A DNA stretch of 64,000 nt, taken from contig WBUL01000003.1 in NCBI GenBank assembly GCA_008933735.1, forward strand, positions 186,001-250,000, read 5' to 3'. This DNA comes from Anaerolineae bacterium (lineage in GTDB: Bacteria; Chloroflexota; Anaerolineae; Aggregatilineales; J027). Both the position numbers and the translations under genes were made by a program. Positions 9,028 to 16,508 of the stretch are shown in pieces (within the stretch, counting starts at the first letter, position 1; every line of letters begins with the position of its first letter). A model generated the notes under the pieces. The model had not been told where the DNA came from, made no database searches, and worked only from the letters and a program-made list of their open reading frames with translations.

Positions 9028-9470
9028 CGAGAAAACGCTCCTGAAATTTCTCCTATTGTATCAGCCATTGATTACAGGGAGCAGTTGGAACTTCCCTGAT
9101 CTCCCGTCCGCGATAATCCCGGAACCATCGCCCCATCGACGGCGCGTTCAGCGGCCTCGCTCACCATTTTTATACAGATGAGCATGAAACGCTTCATGCA
9201 TCGTGGCAGTGCAGGTCATCCGGCGCCATTTCCTGGACTTCAGAGATAGGCGGAAACTCCCCAAAAGATAAATAACAGCACTATCAGCAGTACACGAAAT
9301 CGGCTCATGACAGAATCGCGTCTTCATAAGCTCCTTTATTGTATGTCAATAGTACATATGTTCTCTGGAAGAGATAGACTTCCGTTTGAAATTCGTTATA
9401 AAATGATTTCAGACAAAAGCCTCACAATGAAGACATTGAAACTTAGGCAATCATACTTTATAGTTGATTA
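9028..9470. other. non-coding stretch with a palindrome
   Basis: About 440 bases without a convincing gene. The right flank of the DUF4397 gene presumably holds its promoter. At 9182-9199 lies GCATGAAACGCTTCATGC, a palindrome with 7-base arms around ACGC, similar in form to LacI-family operators but not next to any recognised start. A 22-codon minus-strand reading frame (9240-9308) encodes a single hydrophobic segment but has no well-placed ribosome-binding site. Confidence 0.4.
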
Positions 9471-9650
9471 ATGGAAAAACAACGCTGTCTTTATTGCAAC
9501 GATATCATAGAGACCCCAAGTGCATTTGAGGGTTTCTGTACGACCGCCTGTTATCAAAAGCACAGACAGCAAAAAAAGCAGGAAAACCTCCCCATAACGC
9601 CGCCTTCCAAGAACGGCGAAAACACGTTACAACCACAGCTCACAAAATAA
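9471..9650 (+). CDS. 59-residue putative zinc-binding protein (Cys4)
   Basis: A small open frame starting ATG-GAA-AAA and ending TAA, 17 bases before dcd. The protein has two cysteine pairs, C-L-Y-C at residues 6-9 and C-T-T-A-C at 23-27, the pattern of a treble-clef or zinc-ribbon knuckle, followed by a basic helix-like stretch (QKHRQQKKQ) and a polar tail. Its spacing and direction suggest co-transcription with dcd. No ribosome-binding site of note is seen, so expression is less certain. The function cannot be named; small nucleic-acid-binding zinc proteins look like this. Confidence 0.55.
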   Translation: MEKQRCLYCNDIIETPSAFEGFCTTACYQKHRQQKKQENLPITPPSKNGENTLQPQLTK

Positions 9651-9667
9651 GCCCTGGAGAAACGACG

Positions 9668-10222
9668 ATGTCGATCAAACCCGATCATTGGATTCGCAAA
9701 ATGGCGCTCGAACACGGGATGATTCAACCCTTTGAAGAGAAACAGGTACGCACCGATGTTATTAGTTTTGGTCTTTCAAGTTACGGCTACGATATTCGCG
9801 TGGCGAATGAGTACAAAATTTTCACGAATGTTTATAACACAGTAGTTGACCCCAAACACTTTGATAATTCTTCCTTTGTCGATTTTGTGGGTGATGTTTG
9901 CACTATTCCTCCCAATTCTTTTGCACTGGCGCGAACCGTTGAGCACTTTAAAATTCCCCGCCAGATTCTTGCGATTTGTATTGGCAAAAGCACTTATGCG
10001 AGATGTGGGATCATCGTTAATGTCACCCCTTTGGAGCCGGAATGGCAGGGGTTCTTGACGCTGGAAATCAGCAATACGACGCCGCTGCCCGCCCGGATAT
10101 ATTCAAGCGAAGGTATCGCCCAACTGCTCTTTCTGGAAAGCGATGAAATCTGCGAAGTTTCCTACGCGGATCGAAAGGGAAAATATCAAAATCAGGTGGA
10201 TGTCACGCTGCCCAGGTTATAG
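9668..10222 (+). CDS. dcd: dCTP deaminase
   Basis: Deaminates dCTP to dUTP (or dUMP in the bifunctional form), supplying dTMP synthesis. 184 residues, normal for Dcd. Recognisable blocks are SSYGYDIRV near residue 37, the nucleotide-binding [21 protein letters not shown] with the catalytic Glu, [10 protein letters not shown], and the C-terminal [10 protein letters not shown] and [11 protein letters not shown] segments. GGAG is seen nine bases before the ATG. It is convergent with the FemAB-like gene, with seven bases between the stops. Confidence 0.96.
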   Translation: MSIKPDHWIRKMALEHGMIQPFEEKQVRTDVISFGLSSYGYDIRVANEYKIFTNVYNTVVDPKHFDNSSFVDFVGDVCTIPPNSFALARTVEHFKIPRQILAICIGKSTYARCGIIVNVTPLEPEWQGFLTLEISNTTPLPARIYSSEGIAQLLFLESDEICEVSYADRKGKYQNQVDVTLPRL

Positions 10223-10229
10223 CTGCCGC

Positions 10230-11264
10230 CTAATAAATCTGACGGCTGACATAGGGCCCAATTCGGGTGGCCAGGGGAACTGGCAGTTTCTTCCAGATGG
10301 TGCGGAAAACTGTATAAAGTCTTTCCGGTTCCTCCGAAACCGCCTGCCAATGATTGCCCTGCCGATGAATTTCCTGATATGGCAGGGCGGTTGAAACCGC
10401 ATTGAACTTTTCCTTAAAGCGCTCGTGGCCGCCGCCTGACTCACTGCGGCCTAAATCCAGCCAGCGCAGTCCCCTGCTGACCGCCCATCGAACGGCTTCC
10501 CAGTACAGCAAATCATTGGCGTAAGCGCTTCGGGCGGCTTTTGTAGAGGATGTCCAGCCATTTTCAGCCCCATCCTTAAACACGGTGAGCACCATACCGG
10601 CGACGATTTTGCCCTGCTGTTCCAGGGCAATCAGGTGCGGTTGGAGCGTTTCGGTTCTTGCCAGGTTGTGGAAGAAATTTCTGGTCAGCACAGGAGCGCC
10701 CAGAAGGTGCATATTTTCGGCGTATACTGGCCAGAAGTAATAGAGGTCGTCCAAACCATGCCGAACCCGAAAATCGGCATTTTCAGCCTTCCGTATGCGG
10801 TTACGAGCGGAGGGACGTAAACTATCCCATGCCTGTGTTTCCGTTTCCGGCAGCCGAATCACGGAGACACTGCGCCCCTCCCGTAACGCAAACTGAGGCA
10901 GTGGGTCATAACGGCTGCGAAGTTCTATCGTATCGACTCTGTTTTTCGCTGCCCAGACGCTGATACCTTCCCACAATAAATCCCGTGATTCGGGATTGTC
11001 CGCCAGAATTCCCCCGGTGTTAAGATAGGGCACCGAAGTCAGGCGTCTGCCCAACCCAGGATGATAGCGCTGGAAGAAAGGGGCTATGCCAACGACTTTT
11101 CCTGCATTCTCTGCGATCCAGTACACGGGTCTGATACGGAACGTCTTTTGAAGGAGGCCGAACCAAGCGAATTGGTGTGCCAGGAGGGCCTGAGGGTGCT
11201 GCGCTACATATAAATCCCAGCGTGCCTGGTCAGCGAATGCAGCCTGTTGAACACGGATCGTCAA
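10230..11264 (-). CDS. FemAB/BioF2-like GNAT acyltransferase
   Basis: A 344-residue protein of the double-GNAT type, related to FemAB peptidyltransferases and to the FemAB-like proteins of polysaccharide loci. It has an N-terminal GNAT half (HQFAWFGLLQKTFRIRPVYWIAE, VGIAPFF) and a C-terminal half with SARNRIRKAE, AGMVLTVFKDGAENGWTSSTKAARSAYANDLLYWEAVRWAV and the hallmark WLDLGRSESGGGHERFKEKF. Such proteins transfer amino acids from aminoacyl-tRNA to peptidoglycan precursors, or acylate glycans; the donor here is unknown. It is cytoplasmic by sequence and divergent from the membrane protein that begins near 11325. Confidence 0.8.
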   Translation of the reverse strand: MTIRVQQAAFADQARWDLYVAQHPQALLAHQFAWFGLLQKTFRIRPVYWIAENAGKVVGIAPFFQRYHPGLGRRLTSVPYLNTGGILADNPESRDLLWEGISVWAAKNRVDTIELRSRYDPLPQFALREGRSVSVIRLPETETQAWDSLRPSARNRIRKAENADFRVRHGLDDLYYFWPVYAENMHLLGAPVLTRNFFHNLARTETLQPHLIALEQQGKIVAGMVLTVFKDGAENGWTSSTKAARSAYANDLLYWEAVRWAVSRGLRWLDLGRSESGGGHERFKEKFNAVSTALPYQEIHRQGNHWQAVSEEPERLYTVFRTIWKKLPVPLATRIGPYVSRQIY

Positions 11265-11324
11265 AGTTCAGTCCTTTCCAGCCCGCTATCATACCGTATA
11301 ATGACCCCGTTTTTAGCAAGGAAA

Positions 11325-12746
11325 ATGATGAAAAACCTCTCGGCTGGTCGTATCGCTGCGCTGCTGCTGGTGCTGGCGCTCACAAAGTCGCTGCTGTTAG
11401 CGCTGATCATTACCCCTTCCTATGGCCCGGATGGCGGCAGTTATATGCGCTACATTGATGCGTTTGAGAATCCCGATTCCGAAGAAGATCGATGGTTTAT
11501 ACGCGGCACAACACCTATATATCCTATGTTTGCGTATGCGTTTTTCCAGGTGGGCGGTGCCTATTTCGTCGTGCTGGTGCAAATCCTGCTTGGTGCGCTG
11601 GTACCAGCCGCCCTGTTTTTGGCACTGCACTCGCTGAATCAACGAGCCGCCCTTCTGGCGGGCATTCTCACTGCCCTCGATCCACAAACCGGACTTTTTT
11701 TCGAACTGGTCGCTACTGAAGGGTTATACATTGCCCTGTTAGGATTAGGTACTGCTGCCTTCTTTTGGTCCGTGCAGCACAAACCTACTTTATGGGTCAT
11801 TGGCGGTGTCGGACTGTTACTCGGTGTCGGGAGTTTTACCCGTCCGGTTGGCTCGCTGTTAATTGTTCCCTACATGTTTTTTTTCCTGCTCATCACACGC
11901 TCTATTAAACGGACAACCTGCCTGGTAGTTGGGTATATCGCAGTCTATGTTGCCCTGTCATTGTTCAATCTGTGGAGATTTGAGTTTTTTGCTCCTGGCA
12001 ATTCAAGCGGCTTCTATCTCGCAACCCGCCTGTTTGCCGTCGGCGACCTTTACAGCCCTGAGAATGGGGCCAAATCGGAGCACCTTTTTCAACTTGCCCA
12101 GGCATGTGACATAGAATTAACCGACCAGAGGGACGAAAGCCTGAAAGTCACCCAGGATTTACGTCTGTGCCTGATTTATACACACGGTCTGAGTCAGGTC
12201 GAAATCAGTGATCTGTATCAACAGGTTTATTCGGAAGCTGTCCGTGCCAAGCCAATGATTTTCCTCAAAACGATGCTGACACAAGTAAAAGAGTTTCTCT
12301 GGGGTTTAAGCGCCCCCTATGACCAGGATTATCTTGAAGGGTTGTCCACCAACTGCGATGCTGAACCGGCTTCGAAAAATCGCTGGGAAGCTCAGGAAAT
12401 TTTCTGTCCGTCGCCGCCGCGCCCCCTGGAATTTGCCACTCCAGTGCTGTACTGGACGATGCTGGGATTCAGTCTGGTAACACTGAGCTTTTTTTTCCTC
12501 CCCGTGTTTTTTCTGTGGAGGCACAGCCCGCCAATGATACGCTGGCTGTATCTTTACTGCCTCAGCCTGTATGCCTATCATGCGGTCGTAACGGCCGCCG
12601 CCGGGTCAATCCTGCCACGTTATATCACAGTTACCAATGTTTATCTCCTCATCACCTGTGCTTTTGTCAGCGTCGCCCTCCATGAGCGATGGAAAAATTG
12701 GCAGCAGCCAACCAGCCCATTACAATCTGAAAATGAAACACTCTAA
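11325..12746 (+). CDS. polytopic membrane protein, GT-C glycosyltransferase-like
   Basis: About 473 residues with roughly ten hydrophobic segments. The first loop, after the first membrane helix, holds an acidic motif (SYGPDGGSYMRYIDAF), which is where ArnT/PMT-type GT-C glycosyltransferases keep their catalytic Asp. A later extracytoplasmic domain (about residues 220-370) contains several Cys residues. GT-C enzymes move sugars from polyprenyl-phosphate carriers onto acceptors outside the membrane. The start is uncertain: ATG 11325 or 11328 follows AAGGA closely, and ATG 11301 is possible. Family assignment rests on overall shape, not on a decisive motif. Confidence 0.6.
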   Translation: MMKNLSAGRIAALLLVLALTKSLLLALIITPSYGPDGGSYMRYIDAFENPDSEEDRWFIRGTTPIYPMFAYAFFQVGGAYFVVLVQILLGALVPAALFLALHSLNQRAALLAGILTALDPQTGLFFELVATEGLYIALLGLGTAAFFWSVQHKPTLWVIGGVGLLLGVGSFTRPVGSLLIVPYMFFFLLITRSIKRTTCLVVGYIAVYVALSLFNLWRFEFFAPGNSSGFYLATRLFAVGDLYSPENGAKSEHLFQLAQACDIELTDQRDESLKVTQDLRLCLIYTHGLSQVEISDLYQQVYSEAVRAKPMIFLKTMLTQVKEFLWGLSAPYDQDYLEGLSTNCDAEPASKNRWEAQEIFCPSPPRPLEFATPVLYWTMLGFSLVTLSFFFLPVFFLWRHSPPMIRWLYLYCLSLYAYHAVVTAAAGSILPRYITVTNVYLLITCAFVSVALHERWKNWQQPTSPLQSENETL

Positions 12747-12757
12747 GGAGACAACCT

Positions 12758-13678
12758 ATGAAAGTCGTAATAACGGGTGGCACAGGTTTAATGGGCAATG
12801 CCTTAGCCAAAAGTTTAGCTGCCGATCATCATCAGGTTCTTATTTTAAGCCGTGATCCGAAACGCCGTTCTTCCCCCGCGCAGGGAGTTGAAATCGTCCG
12901 CTGGGATGGTAAAACCGCCGGAGATTGGGTCGAACAAGCTGAGGGAGCGGAAGCGATCATAAATCTGGCGGGCGCATCAATTGACCAGCGCTGGACAGAC
13001 AGCCATAAAAAGCTCATTGTGGACAGCCGCAAGGAAGCCGGACAAGCGGTTGTGGCCGGAATCAAGAGCATGGCACAAAAACCCGAAGTCGTGATTCAGG
13101 CCTCTGCTGTTGGATACTATGGCCCTCGTGATGACGCAGAGATTACCGAAGAGTCCCCGGCAGGAAATGATTTTCTGGCGGAAGTCTGCAAAGTGTGGGA
13201 AGCCTCTACTGAGGAGGTTGAGACATTGGGGGTGCGCCGCTGCGTGATCCGTACCGGCATCGTGCTTTCAACCAAGGGAGGCGCGATGGCGCGTCTGCTG
13301 CCCATTTTCAGAATGTTTGCGGGCGGCCCGGTGGGGAGTGGCAAACAGTATATGTCCTGGATTCATATCGGTGATCAGGTTGATGCGATTCGTTTTCTGA
13401 TCGAGAATAAAAATGCAAAGGGCGCTTTTAACCTCACGGCTCCGAATCCCGTCACGAATCGAGCATTTGTGAAAGCATTAGGGAGCGCGCTGGGACGGCC
13501 TTCTTTGATACCAGCCCCTGGATTCAGTTTGAAAATCATGTTTGGGGAAATGTCTACGGTGGTGCTTGATGGGCAGCGGGTTGTGCCTCAGAAGCTTCAG
13601 CAGCTCAATTATAATTTTCGGTTCATAGACCCGGAGAATGCTATCCGGAATCTCCTTTACAGCGGCATCGAAGGTTAA
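12758..13678 (+). CDS. TIGR01777-type NAD(P)-dependent epimerase (YfcH-like)
   Basis: An extended SDR protein of 306 residues. The N-terminal Rossmann motif is ITGGTGLMGNALAKSL; INLAGASIDQRWT, SAVGYYGPR, and the C-terminal MSWIHIGDQVDAIRFLIE and GAFNLTAPNPVTNRAF blocks are typical of the YfcH/SDR39U1 family, whose substrate is not firmly established. AAGGAG sits nine bases before the ATG, 11 bases after the membrane protein stop, so the two genes may be co-transcribed. It is convergent with the recombinase; their ends overlap by four bases. Confidence 0.9.
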   Translation: MKVVITGGTGLMGNALAKSLAADHHQVLILSRDPKRRSSPAQGVEIVRWDGKTAGDWVEQAEGAEAIINLAGASIDQRWTDSHKKLIVDSRKEAGQAVVAGIKSMAQKPEVVIQASAVGYYGPRDDAEITEESPAGNDFLAEVCKVWEASTEEVETLGVRRCVIRTGIVLSTKGGAMARLLPIFRMFAGGPVGSGKQYMSWIHIGDQVDAIRFLIENKNAKGAFNLTAPNPVTNRAFVKALGSALGRPSLIPAPGFSLKIMFGEMSTVVLDGQRVVPQKLQQLNYNFRFIDPENAIRNLLYSGIEG

Positions 13679-14709
13679 TCCGCTTCATCCTCATGGGCAT
13701 CGCTCACCAGATGGCCGTAGTAAATTTTGACGGTATGCAGCGAGCGATGCCCAAGCATCTCCTGAATTTCTTCCAGGGAATGTCCTGCTTCAATTAACTG
13801 CTGTGCCCGCCAGTGTCGCAGATCGTGAGGGGAAACGGACAGCAGCCCGACTGCTTTCGCCGCACGCTGTACGATCCGCCATGCGATAATCCGACTCATC
13901 CGTTGACCATCATAGGCTTTATCATGGCTGACAAAAACAGGTGTTTCCGCTAGTTTTTCCGGGGAGATGTCGCGTTTTTTGACATAGTTCCAGATGGCAG
14001 GAAGCGAATCGTTCAACGTAATACGATACGGGTATCCATTTTTTCCGATCACGTTCACCTGAAGCGGTTTTTCTTCGCTGGCAAAGGCGTCCATATTGAT
14101 GCTGAGGATCGCGCTGATTTGCCCGCCTGTTTCGGCGAGGGTTTTCAGAAGCGCCGCATTCCGCAAGCGAGTCATTTCCCACCGGTGGTAGCGCTCAGTC
14201 TCAGGTTTATACTGCTTGGGCGGCTTCTGCTGGTCATAGTACTCGACCATGGAAGTCAAATCCGGTTTTGTATCCACCGTTTTGACTTCCCGCGTCTGCT
14301 TGTTGGGGGTTGTGCGAGCTTTAATCTGCTCCACCGCGTTCTTGAGGGAAAAATCGTCGGGCAGCCATCCCCGCTCTTCGATGAACTCGAACCAGCGCAT
14401 CACCCCTGCCAACCGCAATTCGACAGTTGAGGCAGCATACGGGCGGTTGTCACTTTCACTGGGCGTTTGCAGCCACTCGGCGAAGCATTTCAGGAGCGGT
14501 TCATCAAGGGCGGTTAGGTTTTCGATGGGGCAATCCGCCGCCGTCGGGACTGCATATCTTTGAATGGGCAGTTGTTTGGCGAAGTGTCTATCGCCCAGAA
14601 ACGCTAGAAAGAGGTCAACTGCCCGCAAATAAGCGTCCAGTGTGTGGGAAGACTTAACCCTGGCCTCATTTGCGTACCGGGAACGTGCCTCGCCAAACGA
14701 AAGTGACAT
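13675..14709 (-). CDS. tyrosine recombinase/phage-integrase family, Arg-I substituted
   Basis: A 344-residue protein with a SAM-like N-terminal core-binding domain (residues ~10-125) and a catalytic domain. Present are the Lys loop (GKNGYPYRI, K223), the HDLRH box (H296, R299), the LGHRSLHTVKIYY end with H321 and the nucleophile Tyr330 (or 331). The first catalytic Arg, normally in T-G-L-R-[IV]-S, is Gln197 here (codon 14119-14121 reads CAA), so the protein may be inactive or a divergent family member. It sits beside IS debris, consistent with a mobile-element boundary, but no attachment site was found. Confidence 0.82.
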   Translation of the reverse strand: MSLSFGEARSRYANEARVKSSHTLDAYLRAVDLFLAFLGDRHFAKQLPIQRYAVPTAADCPIENLTALDEPLLKCFAEWLQTPSESDNRPYAASTVELRLAGVMRWFEFIEERGWLPDDFSLKNAVEQIKARTTPNKQTREVKTVDTKPDLTSMVEYYDQQKPPKQYKPETERYHRWEMTRLRNAALLKTLAETGGQISAILSINMDAFASEEKPLQVNVIGKNGYPYRITLNDSLPAIWNYVKKRDISPEKLAETPVFVSHDKAYDGQRMSRIIAWRIVQRAAKAVGLLSVSPHDLRHWRAQQLIEAGHSLEEIQEMLGHRSLHTVKIYYGHLVSDAHEDEAD

Positions 14710-14728
14710 GCTGCATCCCTACCGATTA

Positions 14729-15601
14729 TTATCCCGACGGTAATTGTAACCAATAAATTTCCGTGCCGAACATGGTGTGAACAAAAAGCCGCATATCGGG
14801 CGTGATGGTCAGGCCAGCCAGGGGAGCAGGCATTTCGGTCCATACGACCAACTGCACATCCACATTGGTACACCCCCCTTTTTCCTGACATGCCAACGGA
14901 TCGACCCGGCCTATAACACCACGCGATCCCAACCCATAGGCAATATACAATAGGCCATCCGGCCCCAACGCCACATTTGTAGCGTCCTGTAAACCGCTTA
15001 CCAGCGGTTCCGGTTCCGCATCTTCGCCAAGTTGCAGCCACTCCACCGAGCGCCTTACACTGCCATTATTAACAATGTAAATAAGCTCGTCTGTCACCAC
15101 AAGCCCGGATGGGTCATCAAAACCAGAGGCCACTACCCGGACTTCTCCCTCGCGGGTGATATTCAACAGGTTATCGCTGCCCCACTCAGTGACATAAAAC
15201 GTATCATCGGTTTGCGAAGCTGCCAGTCCCCAGGGGCCGGACAACCCCTCTCGAATGGCGACACGCCCCGTCTCGTGGCTGATCCGCCATAAAACGTTGG
15301 CTTGGAAGTCCGCTGCCCATATCACCGGCCCATCTTCAACATACAGGCTGTGAGCATTGCCCACCCCGGTGATGTAAGTGGCTGTTTCCCCGGTTGTATC
15401 GTTTAAGCGGTACAATGTCTTGTCCCCGGCGCAGGACGTATAAATAAATCCATCATGCCAGAACAGCCCGTTCGGGCGCTGCACATCTCCGGTCAATACC
15501 ACAAAATCCGTCTGGAGGAATGGCTCAAATTCATCTTCCTGGGCATAAAATAAACCGGCGTTTGTTAAAACCAGTAATACCAGCAACCGTAACATCGACA
15601 C
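14729..15601 (-). CDS. secreted SMP-30/NHL-type beta-propeller protein
   Basis: About 290 residues with a signal peptide (LRLLVLLVLTNAGLFYAQ) and repeated propeller strands with motifs such as RPNGLFWHDGFIYTS, GNAHSLYVEDG, GPWGLAASQTDDTFYVTEWG, DPSGLVVTDELIYIVNNG and ATNVALGPDGLLYIAYG. This arrangement is that of Vgb/SMP-30-like six-bladed propellers; no enzymatic residues can be assigned, and an extracellular binding role is likely. The GTG at 15601 is favoured because GGAG lies eight bases upstream; ATG 15595 and 15625 are alternatives. The frame stays open to 15802, but that part is a PAS-gene remnant read in another frame. Confidence 0.72.
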   Translation of the reverse strand: MSMLRLLVLLVLTNAGLFYAQEDEFEPFLQTDFVVLTGDVQRPNGLFWHDGFIYTSCAGDKTLYRLNDTTGETATYITGVGNAHSLYVEDGPVIWAADFQANVLWRISHETGRVAIREGLSGPWGLAASQTDDTFYVTEWGSDNLLNITREGEVRVVASGFDDPSGLVVTDELIYIVNNGSVRRSVEWLQLGEDAEPEPLVSGLQDATNVALGPDGLLYIAYGLGSRGVIGRVDPLACQEKGGCTNVDVQLVVWTEMPAPLAGLTITPDMRLFVHTMFGTEIYWLQLPSG

Positions 15602-15704
15602 AACAATAACTCCATGACCAATCATCACTCCAATCCTAACCGATTGCGTTTTATGGGACAACGTAAAATAAACAACCTGTAGGAGGTAAAAAGTAAAATT
15701 TTTT

Positions 15705-15852
15705 TCACGTTGGCAAAATCCGGTTCTGCTCGCGCAGCGATGCTTCAGCTTTTTTACGGGTGGTGATGTCCTGAACGATGAGTTGGGCGGCGGGTTGCCC
15801 ATCGTAGGTGATGTGGCTCACCAAGATTTCCACCTCAAGCGTGAGCAGGTTG
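15705..15852 (-). pseudogene. remnant of a PAS-domain (sensor) gene
   Basis: Read on the minus strand, this stretch encodes LEVEILVSHITYDGQPAA then LIVQDITTRKKAEASLREQN and a stop. That is the last strand and exit helix of a PAS domain, a pattern common in sensor kinases. The 5' part is missing: at about 15853 the sequence changes to what looks like the end of an IS3-type element. It is therefore a decayed gene fragment, disrupted by the insertion. Confidence 0.55.
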
Positions 15853-16240
15853 TGTAGTGCGGCGGAAAAATCGGACAGGATCAAGCCGAGTTTAAAAGAG
15901 TATAACGTGTTGCCAGCACCGCTGCCTCAAACTCCGCCAGTGTAAGATAATCCAACGCCTCGTGAATACGGTCGGTCATGTAAACGACCTCCAACCAGTG
16001 TTTCAACTGCTGGTACACATCCTCGAAATCCCAATACTCGCTGTAATCGACATGTTCTTCCTTGACGGTACGCATGAAGCGTTCCACCAGGCCGTTCTGG
16101 GTGGGCTGGCTTTGTCCGACATGCTGATTTTGACTCCCAAGCCCAGCAACCGCTCGGTGGGCTGTCAGGGCATACTGTGAGCCTTGATCCGATCTGATCC
16201 CACGTCTTGAAGCCGAATGCGCCACGAGTGAACGAGAACG
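15853..16240 (-). mobile_element. truncated IS3-type insertion sequence
   Basis: The right edge (15853-15879) reads TGTAGTGCGGCGG followed by AAAAATCGGACAG, resembling terminal repeats of IS3-family elements. It contains the 3' third of a transposase gene (15881-16225). No matching inverted repeat was found on the other side, and the transposase N-terminus is absent, so only a remnant is left. The boundaries are estimates. Confidence 0.5.
15881..16225 (-). pseudogene. IS3-family transposase (OrfB), C-terminal fragment
   Basis: About 114 residues match the end of the DDE integrase-core domain of IS3-type transposases: RSDQGSQYA (second catalytic Asp region), TQNGLVERFMRTVKEEHVDY with the catalytic Glu, and the closing VYMTDRIHEALDYLTLAEFE. 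Intact OrfB proteins are near 280 residues, so roughly 60 per cent is missing at the N-terminus. No real start codon context is seen. It marks past transposition next to the recombinase gene. Confidence 0.8.
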
Positions 16241-16508
16241 ACCAGATCGTTTTCGTCCGAAGTTGGCTAAGAAGAAACTATTAACAGGAGGGATAATTAA
16301 GAGTGTTTGATTAGTGCCATTTCTCAGCGCGTTCTCTGGGTTTGCATCACCTGGATTTGGTCATAATTTTACATAAAACTCAAATGCAATCAATCACCGA
16401 GGTAAGTCACATGCGGAAGCTTAGGGGGCAAGCTCAATCGGCTGATGCTCCCCCGCGTGTGCTAACGTGTCTCCTACCACGAAGTCGCATAGAAGAAAAA
16501 TTGTGTGC
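16226..16508. other. non-coding stretch downstream of GH127
   Basis: No gene is seen. GGGGG (16424-16428) can pair with CCCCC (16450-16454), with an inner AGC/GCT pairing, giving a weak hairpin downstream of the minus-strand GH127 gene. There is no T-run after it, so a terminator function is doubtful. Confidence 0.3.

Noticed and set aside
9240..9308. 22-codon hydrophobic peptide on the minus strand
   Set aside because: No ribosome-binding site at a proper distance; a competing frame uses the upstream GGAG. Too short to support.
16380..16500. possible group II intron or maturase tail near 16.4 kb
   Set aside because: Only a vague resemblance of short words; no domain V/VI hairpin or reverse-transcriptase coding was found.
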